The translations under genes were made by a program, and so were the position numbers. A DNA stretch of 64,000 bases from Actinostola sp. cb2023. Its lineage: Eukaryota > Cnidaria > Anthozoa > Actiniaria > Actinostolidae. A model generated the notes under the pieces. That model saw nothing but the letters and a program-made list of their open reading frames with translations, made no database searches and was not told the origin of the DNA. The DNA lies in NCBI GenBank assembly GCA_033675265.1, contig JAUJYZ010001141.1, forward strand, positions 46,341 to 110,340. Direction: 5' to 3'. This document shows positions 55,949 through 64,000 of the stretch, piece by piece. Position 1 is the stretch's first letter. Each line of letters opens with the position of its first letter.

Positions 55949-56286
55949 ATTACCAAGCGACAAATTACCATATAACTTACAAACATTGTACATGTTGATC
56001 TTATACATTTGTATTTTCAATTTTTTCATGGGTTTATTGTCAGTACTCTTACAAATGAATGATATGTCTAAATTGTACACCATATAAACAGACGTATCTA
56101 CATGGCACAGGACATGTCAATCATTCTGGCATCACAAATTCATAATTGTTGTGGAATCAACATGACCAAGATGGTGAGGGGGAGGGGGGTTGACATGATT
56201 CCCTTTGTACCCACAGTTAAGACATTCAACCTAAATTGCATTTCTGACAGTAAAAAAAGGTTTGTACACCAACTGTTCTTTGGGCA

Positions 56287-57737
56287 TTAGTGTTCCAGGT
56301 CTTCCATTTGACATGGATGTTGTGGGTGACCATAGGTGTTCCATTCACCGTAGCTGAATTGGATGGTCAATTGCCCTGTTGAGTACTTGTACACAAAACC
56401 AAAGTCCTTTGTTTCAGAGACAATCAGTTTTGCATGATGGCCACTCCTAGTTGAATTATTGAGTGTGCGACTGAAGTATTTCTTCACCTGTCTAGAGCTC
56501 ATTCCCGTCAGCAGTTGGAAAAGCTTCAGTAATGAGCCCAGACAGGTGAAGGAAATAACTTCCCCTTTCCTGTTTTTACCATGGTAGCATAGTGGTTCCT
56601 GAAATTCTCTTGAACTGCTTCGCCTTAACAATATAGTAATTTCATTGAAGAGAGCTACTGGAATATTTCTTCGTAGCTCGGCACGATAAGGCTGCCTTAT
56701 GGATATTCTGCCGGACAAGCGCTTATATATAGTGTTAAGCCACAATTTTCCCTCGGGTAGCAGTACAGATGAAGCAGATAGAGTGGAAGATAGAAGATGA
56801 GAAGCTACAGTAAAAAACACACAATTAGATATCTGTGTAGAAGCTCAAAAAGTGTGAGCAAAATCCGAACACAAACTCGTTGAGCTTCTACACACATCTA
56901 ATAGCTTTTTGAGATAATTTGTCATATAAAAAAAACATCATTTTATAAACTTTAAGGTTTATTTCATTTTTTCGTGAAATTTCAACTTATAAACATCGAT
57001 ATTCCGTGATGTTAAATTTTCAATGCTAAATAATCAATTGGACTCAAAAATAGATTTCAAAAGCTACATTTAGAAGTGTAAATAACTCAATGAAAAGTAA
57101 ATCTTACCATCTGATCGCGTGTCAGATGTTGACTGTTTAATATAATTACTATTATTGCCGATGATCTCCCATAAATTGCACATTTTTTTTTTTGGTGCTT
57201 TTTTTGAATGTGTAGTTAGCGCCGTGAATGATCTGCCTCCATCCTCCATCACAAGAAGGTCCAACACAACGATGAATGAAAGAGTGTCATTCTTTGGCGA
57301 CGACTGGGAAGAACTAACGACCACCTTACGACGCCTAATCAACCAAGTCACAAATGACCTAGACAGCATCCTTTTCCAAACAGATATTTTTTTCACATTA
57401 ACTAGATTTGGCACCCACTCTCCTTATCGAACCCTTCTGTCATTCTTTGGCGACGACTGGGAAGAACTAACGACCACCTTACGACGCCTAATCAACCAAG
57501 TCACAAATGACCTAGACAGCATCCTTTTCCAAACAGAGATTTTTTTCACATTAACTAGATTTGGCACCCACTCTCCTTATCGAACCCTTCTCTACCATCA
57601 TATTTTGCGAGAAATTCTCGCAGTCTCTCTCTCTCATTGTCTTCCTCCTCGTCTACTTCTTCGCCTTCCTCGCTAACTTCATCATCATCTCTAAAAATCT
57701 CTTCTAACGCTTGTTCGGTATTCAAACCCGCCGCCAT
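56287..57737 (-). CDS. Hypothetical two- or three-exon gene, function unknown
   Basis: ATG at 57737 starts MAAGLNTEQALEEIFRDDDE, with a very acidic run to LREFLAKYDG, where a GT (minus, ~57594) could be a donor. The last exon, from about 56770 to the stop at 56287, reads KLWLNTIYKRLSGRISIRQP, ELRRNIPVALFNEITILLRR, FTCLGSLLKLFQLLTGMSSR, LIVSETKDFGFVYKYSTGQL and FSYGEWNTYGHPQHPCQME. No family was recognised. The first ~48 residues are acidic and likely disordered, and the last exon looks like a folded domain ending in an aromatic-rich segment. Between them lies the 153-bp tandem duplication. Splicing is inferred, and the middle may be an intron or a damaged exon. Confidence 0.4.
57285..57590. 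repeat. 153-bp tandem duplication, one difference between copies
   Basis: 57285-57437 and 57438-57590 match except one base seen (CAGATATTT versus CAGAGATTT). The period is 51 codons, so any reading frame crossing it is preserved. The plus strand is open through both copies (SFFGDDWEELTTTLRRLINQ ...), and the minus strand also has long open stretches. Confidence 0.93.
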
Positions 57738-59162
57738 TTTGAATATTCAAAGTCAGCACTCATGAAGTTTGCCGCTGTACAAAAGATATGGCGAACCCCG
57801 GCATTTTTGAGCGCGCGCGTGCCCTACGTGACATGTCATTTATATGTACACATTTATAGGAAACGTCAAATTTGAATTTGATGTATATATATATTATTAG
57901 CTGTATACATGTATACATGTAGTTCATCGCCTGCTTTCAACTTGCACGCATGTATTCCGTTACTACTGGACCCATGACGTCCTTATTATTTCAAGTAAAG
58001 GAATACTATAATTATTAATACTTATTAATGAAATCAGAAAGCTGTTTAAAGCTGACCAATGTTGCAAACTTTTATTAAATATATGCAACAAGTAATTATA
58101 TATTACAACATACTTTTGAGCCTTCAATAAATATTTAACAAATAGAAAACGTTTCCCGTGTTTATATCAGGCTATGTAAACACGGGAAAACGTTTTCTAT
58201 TTGTTTTATAAAATAACTGCAAGGATTTCTTTCGTAAAACTCCTTTATTTACGCGAGATTTTAGTGATCAAAATTTCAATTCTCCTGAAAAGCGTCAGAA
58301 ATCGCCCATCATCCAATCAAATCTCACGAAAGAAATCAAAATGGCAAAATGGCAAACTTTTATCTGTGCTGTTTACTGTTTTGACACGAAAAACGATTTG
58401 AAGAATGCTATTTTCTGTTAGAAAATTACAGAAGAATGCTTGTTACACTTTGTTTTTGTATCCTGTGAACACGAAACACGAAGAAAAGTGAGAAAAGCTG
58501 AGCCGAATCACGATCAATGGCGAAGAGTCCTCAAACTTTCTGAAATATTTGACAACTTGATGAATGGAGTACGAAGTCAGGTAGCCAAATATCTACAGTT
58601 TTTGTCGTATTTTTGAATATTTTCGTCGCTTTTCTCGACAAGAATGTATAAACGATGAACGTTTCTGAGACATTTCAAGATATTTTTTTCTCTTTGACAT
58701 ATTTTACTAGAGATATGAATGTTCTGTCGAACCCGCCGTGTAGCTACAAGAATCGCTCTGTTTTCACTCTTTTGTGAGTATAAATACGGCTATCTTTTCT
58801 TGATATTTTCAGTCGTACACTTGAGAAAATATATGTGTAGCTATATAACTTACAAAATGGTTAGTATGTGATTGAGAAAACTGAGCCGTTATATTTAGTC
58901 TTCTTTGTTATTGTGGACAAAAATAATTGGACGATTCGTCGAGTTTCTTGCCCGCCGTGTTTGAACTTGAAGCTCAATTCTTGCAAAATTACTCAATCTT
59001 CGGTTGAAAATCATCAAAATCCATCTACATAGAACTTGAACTTAACTAAACAAGAAAAACTGTGATTCTACGGCTTTTGTTTAGTAAATAAAAACATGTT
59101 TGACAACAGAAAAAAATACATTTGTGGTCAGTTATTTTTACAATCAAATCCACTGCATCGCT
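57738..59162. other. Intergenic with one strong hairpin
   Basis: At ~58138-58205 ACAAATAGAAAACGTTTCCC is mirrored by GGGAAAACGTTTTCTATTTG around the loop TATATCAGGCTAT, a possible very short foldback. Otherwise AT-rich with no exon recognised. Confidence 0.5.
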
Positions 59163-60017
59163 TCATAGTCCAGTCATTCTATGAAAAAATAGGGGTCAAC
59201 CCACCACTAATTGCAACAGAAGGTATCTCAACGGTTTTGGGTTCAGAAATACTTCATGTATAACATATCAAAAGTCCTACAAAATCCTAATAGGGGAAAA
59301 CGCTGAAAATCGGGGTTGTTGATGAAGAGTTCACCAGTAATTTTTCACGGCATGAAAACGAGGCTCTGCTAAGTACCTCTTGAAGTTTGAAGGTATTTCG
59401 AGTTTGAGTAAGTAGAAAAAACTGGCTATTTACATTAATTGATAAAAACAGTAATATGCAGTAATAATGTAATAATACAAATCCGTGTAATTATCTAACT
59501 TACTTTTATTAATTCAGCGGAAATCGAGATATATTTTTTATACTGAAGAGTACCTACAGTAATTGTATAGTAAACTTTTTGTTTTTTCCTTGTGATTAGT
59601 TTGTGAGCTATATATATATATTTAAATCATGGCTGATTTATTAGAATATAAACTTTAGAAGTTAATCAGAACTGTACAGAAACAATATTTAGTAAAGAAT
59701 TACAAATAAACTTAAAAGCATGCCGCAAAACAAGAGTCTGGAGTTTGTTGCGACATGTCTATTTTGTCGATTTCCCGCCGTAAAACATGAGTGAGATCTA
59801 CAACAGCATTATCAATCAACCCTAAATAATATGGTCATCGTTTTCCCGGCTTTAAACACATTATTTGCAGGTAAGCATTGGATATCGCTTAGTCTATAAA
59901 ATAATAATCACTTTGAGCAACCATGAACGGAGTACACGGAGACAGTTCCGTCAATGTCGATAACGCTCGTGAAATTGGAGAGAAGATCATTGCATCCATG
60001 ACTGGACGGTCAGCTAT

Positions 60018-60346
60018 ATAGGTATGTGCCCCCCGAATAGGGTATGGTTTTTGAACCTCCAGATCCTTAAATTGGGTACCATATTTAGATTTTTCACCAT
60101 AAAATAAAATATTCGATCTTTAATTTGGGTACACTATTTTTATTTTGACTAAAATATCCGCTTAGTGTAACAGCCAGCGTATGTACTTCTGATATTAGCG
60201 ATTTCTAAAGGAATAGTATTAACTTTTCCTTAAATTGGGTCTATATTTCAGTGACAAATCCTTGGAAAGGGTATGAATTTTCCAATTCTTCATCCTTAAA
60301 TAGGGTCAGGGTTTCGACATGCTGGGGGCACACCCCTATCCTAAAT
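60018..60346. mobile_element. Repeat with GTGCCCCC termini and AAATTGGGTA units
   Basis: ATAGGTATGTGCCCCCCGAATAGGG-type left end (first 20: ATAGGTATGTGCCCCCCGAA) and inverted right end ATAGGGGTGTGCCCCCAGCA resemble each other. Inside, TTAAATTGGGTA-like units recur four or five times. It separates the first and main exons of the nuclease gene. Exact edges are uncertain. Confidence 0.6.
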
Positions 60347-60872
60347 TTCCAGGAGTAATGGAAATGTTGAGTGACAGTCTATGTCACAGCCAGTGTGAGA
60401 CGCGCCATGCAGAAAGCGATGCCGATCTCCTTATTGTCAAGACAGCTGTAGAGTCAGCGCAAACAAGAATGACCATACTCGTTGCAGACGATACAGACCT
60501 CCTTATCCTTCTTTTGTTCTACGTCGATCCTGATGGCTATAACCTGTTCTTTATTCCTGAGCCCAAGACCAATTCCTTACGTCGTCGCGTATTTAAGAGC
60601 ATACAAGCCCAGCTAGGGAAAGAGCCTTGCCGTAACATCCTTTTCATCCACGCTGTTCTAGGCTGCGACACCACATCTCGCGCACATGGAATCGGGAAAG
60701 GATCAGCCCTGAAGAAGTTTATCACGTCCGCTCATTTCCGCGAGCAAGCAGAGGTGTTTAATGGCATTGTAACAAAAGAGGCTATCGAAACGGCAGGGCA
60801 TAATGCTCTAGTGATCTTCTATAACGGGAAGCCAGGAAGCCAGCTCGATGACATCCGGCATCAACGCTACAA

Positions 60873-61087
60873 CCTGTTCTTTATTCCTGAGCCCTAAAGA
60901 TAAAAAAACCTATCGAAACGCGCGTATTTTTTATCTTTAGATTTTTATGATTGTATATAGAAGACGAATACATATAAATAGCTTAGTTTAATTAGGATTA
61001 CTTTTTAATTATTTAGTTAAATATTGTAAAGCGCTATTGGACTGTTAGGAAATAGCGCTATATAAATAAATTATTATTATTATTATT
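60873..61087 (+). mobile_element. Retroposon 3' fragment inserted in the nuclease exon (10-bp TSD)
   Basis: AACGCTACAA occurs at 60863-60872 and 61088-61097. The insert ends with GCGCTATATAAATAAATTAT and a TTA run, a retroposon-type tail also seen near 27510. Its first 22 bases copy host exon text at 60543-60564. Confidence 0.8.
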
Positions 61088-62147
61088 AACGCTACAAAGA
61101 AAAACTGGCAACAAGAACAACCCATATTCAACATAACAACCTCCCACCCACATCGGCTGCAGCGAAATACCACAGTTACCGGGTGTACGCCCAAATCCTG
61201 CAATGGAAAGGGAATGACGTGGATGTTGAAGGGTGGGGCTGTAAGGTGAGAGATGGGCAGGTTATCCCGGTGATGACAGATAATATGCCACCAGCGCCAG
61301 AGAGCCTACTACAAATAGTGAGGTGCAACTGTGCATCCGGATGTAGCACGATGCGATGTTCCTGCCGCAAGCACAGCCTAGAATGTTCGCCAGCTTGTGG
61401 CCAGTGCAAAGGCTCTAGCTGCACAAACTCCTCTGTCCTGACTGAATAAAATGACAGTGACGACGAGTAGAAGTCTGTGAAGCCTCCGTATCACGATTTC
61501 TCAAAATGTGACGTTTTTTCTCATATTTTACTAGTATCACACCCGAAAAGAAATGTGGTACATTTTGCACGTATGCATGAAATTGTCATGAGTCTGATGT
61601 TTGTTGATGCACCATGACCACAAGTAAGTTAATCATAAGAATAAAACAAACAATTCTTCTATTCTAATTATTAATGTCTTTTGAGCTTTTGGGTATTAAT
61701 GTGACACTCGTATAAGAGTATTTATATAGCGCATCCTGGAACTTCGATGGGCTTTACAATAAGAAAAAGAACTAAAAACTAGTGGATTATAAAAAATAAA
61801 TAAAAAATGCATGGGCTTATACGCGAATCCGGCCGGTCACACGATTGCATGTATCAGTGTTAACTGATTAAATGGCCTATTAGTTGTATCACTCTTAATA
61901 CAAATCCATTCAAATTCGGGAAATTTTAATGTTTTAACGAGCAAAATAAATTACTTCCGGTTTCAGCCTCGTTTTCATGCTGCAGCATAGATCGAGTAGC
62001 AATTATGTCAATTTGAGGGCTGTCCCGTGCAGGACTTTAGTAGGACTTTTAGTATGTTAATCAAAGCAGTTGTCTGAGCTATATGTTGAAGAGAAACCTT
62101 CTGTTGCAATTAGTGGTGGGTTAAACCACAGAATGACTGGACTATCA

Positions 62148-62987
62148 AGGTTGTTCAAGGTCATGAACCATGTTTATGTGCTCCTATATCACAATCAGAG
62201 CGCGCGTTATATATATGTTATTTTATAAAAATATATTGTATGATATGTAAGATATATATTATAAAATTGAAATAATTATGCAATTTTCCATCTCACCTTT
62301 CTTTATATTATATATCTTTTCTACATTACCTTGTATAAATATTCAATAATTTGTGAATTAAAGAATAATTTTATGAATAAATAAGAACTGTAATAGAAAA
62401 TCTAGATGTATTATTATAAGTAATACCATGGCACTGAGGGATATTAGTGATTAAATGTCCCCGAAGCCGAGGGAAGTTTAGTGAAAGAGTCTTGATTAGA
62501 CTGTACTCTGGGGAATGCTTCATGTTGCACATCTTTGTTTCATTTACACAATAAAAGAGTATAAATTAGTTATAGTAAGGAGTACCTGAAGGTAAACAGA
62601 TCAGAAATGGCGGAAGGTCGGTTTACTTTTATGAGAGATGACGAAGTGGAGCAAGTAAGAGAGAATACGGTTCCTCAAAATACTCTAAAAAAGCACATAC
62701 AGAAAAAAGAGGAAAGTGACAACTCATTGTGTGAACAAATAACAGAAATAGGTCTAATCAAATATCCTTTGAATTCGACTTTTGTGCATTTCCTTCTATT
62801 GCGCATGCGTTAACGATGTTGTGGATATCAAAATACCACTGTATTTTGAGCTTCACACATCCCACACGTCTTGAATGCTCGAGTCGTCATAAGTAGAGGA
62901 GCGATTAAATACTATTTGGTTTGCTCTTGGGTCCCAATGATTGTGTGTACACCTGGTGTATATGAGGGACTGACTTGCATCCTCATG
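62148..62987. other. Intergenic, very AT-rich
   Basis: No gene was recognised. The ORF at 62607-62813 (MAEGRFTFMRDDEVEQVREN) begins like a small acidic protein and has a plausible start, but nothing else supports it. Confidence 0.35.
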
Positions 62988-63165
62988 CATAGTAATGAGG
63001 GATATTTAGTCTAAATGTCCCTCATGAATATAATCATGAGGGACATTTAGTCTAAATTTCCCTCATGATTGTATTCATGAGGGACATTTAGTCTAAATTT
63101 CCCTCATGATTGTATTCATGAGGGAGATTTAGTCTAAATTTCCCTCATTACTATGCATGAGCGAT
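62988..63165. repeat. Tandem array of palindromic units (about 57-bp period)
   Basis: ATGAGGGACATTTAGTCTAA followed by ATTTCCCTCAT recurs three to four times, joined by GATTGTATTC. Each unit is an inverted repeat, and the outer parts (GCATAGTAATGAGGGATA ... TTACTATGCATGAGCG) mirror each other, so the whole array is also a palindrome. Confidence 0.88.
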
Positions 63166-63391
63166 GCTTGACTTAGAGCTTTCGCGAGGGATGTTCGATG
63201 TTAAATGTCCCTCGTGGAACAATGAAAACCGAGGTGATCATGGTATTACTACTATAATTATAATAACTGCATGTATTTCTAAAATTTACAGCCTGTATAA
63301 AACATTTTCATCAGAAATACAAAAAGGAACTCCTATAGAATTTGGTCAAAATACCAAAGCATGGTTACAAAATTTTTCAAGCATCACCATG

Positions 63392-63821
63392 TGAAGGTCT
63401 GTTTACATGAGAGAGGGATAACACTAGTTAGCGCTAGGATCTTCCTATCATATAGGGACATGCAACTTTACATTGCGTTTACATGATAAAATATGCCAAC
63501 ATACATTGGATGCATTACTGGTTGTGTTAGTAGGTTCGTTTACCAAATTGATGAAGTGCTCAAGTAGGTGATTACAATCCTAGCACTAGAGTTATCTCTT
63601 CTTGTTTCATTTACATGATGAAAAGTTAACCCTAGTAGTAGGATCATCCTATCTGCGAGACAGGATGACCCTAGTGCTAGGATGATCCTAGTACCCGAAA
63701 GAAATCCATCCCGGCCCATGTAAAACATAAAGCAATATATATATAGCCGCTAGGTTGATTCGCCTGCTAGGAAGATCCTAGAGCTAGGGTTATCTCTCCC
63801 TCATGTCAACAGATAGGCCCT
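63392..63821. mobile_element. MITE of ~430 bp with repeated CTAGGATCATCCTA motifs
   Basis: AAGGTCTGTTTACATGAGAG at the left resembles the inverted right end AAGGGCCTATCTGTTGACAT. Next to both ends stands GAGGGATAAC/CTAG text (GGATAACACTAG; AGATAACCCTAG). Inside, CTAGGAT(C/G)ATCCTA-like palindromes recur five or more times, with TTTACATGA repeats. No ORF. Confidence 0.72.
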
Positions 63822-64000
63822 TTAATAACCTATTAGGATTATAAAGTGTGTTGCTAGCTATAATTTACAGCCAAGATAGACATACATGCATGTGTCTATG
63901 TTTTATCTGCACATTTCCTTCTTTTTAAGTAGCTCAGTGAGTATTTATCATGGGTTTGAAAATTGTTGTTTGTTGACGCATCCTCTTAGGACCTCAGGTC

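Larger units (their letters stand above)
55366..55985. repeat. Composite duplication: SINE-like tails and a MITE
   Basis: The segment TATTTTTTCTGAGTCTTTTT...TTACTAACAAT occurs at 55368-55428 and 55637-55697. TACCAAGCGACAAATTACCA occurs at 55429 and 55951. A tRNA-derived unit lies between the first pair and a MITE between the second. The simplest reading is a duplicated block with later insertions. Confidence 0.7.
59922..61449 (+). pseudogene. XPG/FEN-like nuclease with Cys-rich C terminus, interrupted
   Basis: A short N-terminal exon (MNGVHGDSSVNVDNAREIGE ... SMTGRSAI) ends at 60020. The main frame from ~60350 has AESDADLLIV and TILVADDTDLLILLL, matching the acidic I-region of XPG/FEN nucleases. 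Then LGKEPCRNILFIHAVLGCDT and HGIGKGSALKKF match the helix-3-turn-helix GCDxxxxxxGIGxxxALK. The frame runs through LVIFYNGKPGSQLDDIRHQR and is cut at 60870 by a retroposon. After it (61098) come LPPTSAAAKYHSYRVYAQIL, WKGNDVDVEGWGCKVRDGQV and a Cys cluster (CNCASGCSTMRCSCRKHSLE, CSPACGQCKGSSC), with a stop at 61447. An intact enzyme would cut branched DNA. Confidence 0.75.
59166..62144 (+). mobile_element. Academ-like DNA transposon B with XPG-like nuclease gene
   Basis: Ends TAGTCCAGTCATTCTATG and, inverted, TAGTCCAGTCATTCTGTG. TCA is duplicated (59163-59165, 62145-62147). The TIR continues imperfectly (AACCCACCACTAATTGCAAC on both sides). The TIR matches element A. Inside, on the plus strand, are exons of an XPG/FEN-like nuclease with a Cys-rich tail. 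No separate transposase was recognised, so the copy may be incomplete. Confidence 0.78.

Noticed and set aside
62607..62813. Small gene MAEGRFTFMRDDEVEQ
   Set aside because: The start looks plausible, but no family, splice partner or second copy supports it.
62988..63165. CRISPR-like array of regularly spaced palindromic repeats
   Set aside because: The spacers are nearly identical, there are no cas genes, and the window is eukaryotic. It is a tandem palindromic repeat.

Overview
This is a eukaryotic, AT-rich window. Coding pieces are split by GT-AG introns, there are many microsatellites, and every recognisable gene belongs to a selfish element or to a family usually found next to one. The protein families (a RecQ-like helicase, Harbinger, EnSpm/CACTA with a DUF4218-like domain, DIRS tyrosine recombinase, SWIM and THAP zinc fingers, an XPG-like nuclease with a Cys-rich tail) and the many ACATGTA-type palindromes suggest an early-branching marine animal, anthozoan or sponge. 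This is inference. No ordinary single-copy host gene was recognised with confidence.

Layout. 1-2.8 kb: non-coding with two inverted repeats. 2.8-21.5 kb: a decayed RecQ-like helicase gene (minus strand) split by a Gypsy LTR retrotransposon (3054-19573, TSD ATAT, LTRs differing at one seen position). The Gypsy integrase is itself split by an 11.4-kb EnSpm/CACTA element (3905-15296, TIR CACAGGGC, TSD ACT), which carries several MITEs. A LINE 3' end sits inside the helicase DEAH box. 22.7-30.6 kb: an element with ~1.06-kb inverted arms, with a complete two-gene Harbinger transposon (22676-26343) near its left terminus; both Harbinger genes read open. 30.6-39.3 kb: broken pieces of a THAP gene, a second Harbinger Myb-like gene, a Gypsy gag, a Myb/SANT gene, a DIRS element, a DDE-like transposon protein and a SWIM zinc-finger protein. 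40.3-45.2 kb: a MITE full of TCACG repeats, a LINE reverse transcriptase split by a 2.3-kb long-TIR element with a 9-bp TSD (Mutator-like), and another LINE 3' end. 45.6-49.1 and 59.2-62.1 kb: two elements sharing the TIR TAGTCCAGTCA, with 3-bp TSDs (TTA, TCA), each carrying a relic of the same XPG/FEN-like nuclease gene, best matching an Academ-like superfamily. 49-54 kb: integrase and Harbinger fragments, then a long transposase-like gene with a polyserine expansion and two MITEs. 54-59 kb: tRNA-derived sequence, a hypothetical gene with an in-frame 153-bp tandem duplication, and hairpins. 62.9-63.8 kb: a palindromic tandem repeat and a MITE.

The only genes that look usable as read are the Harbinger transposase, its Myb-like partner, and possibly the second EnSpm gene (10844-13674). 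The rest records at least four layers of nested insertion. Several breaks are single-base shifts, so some may be sequencing errors.
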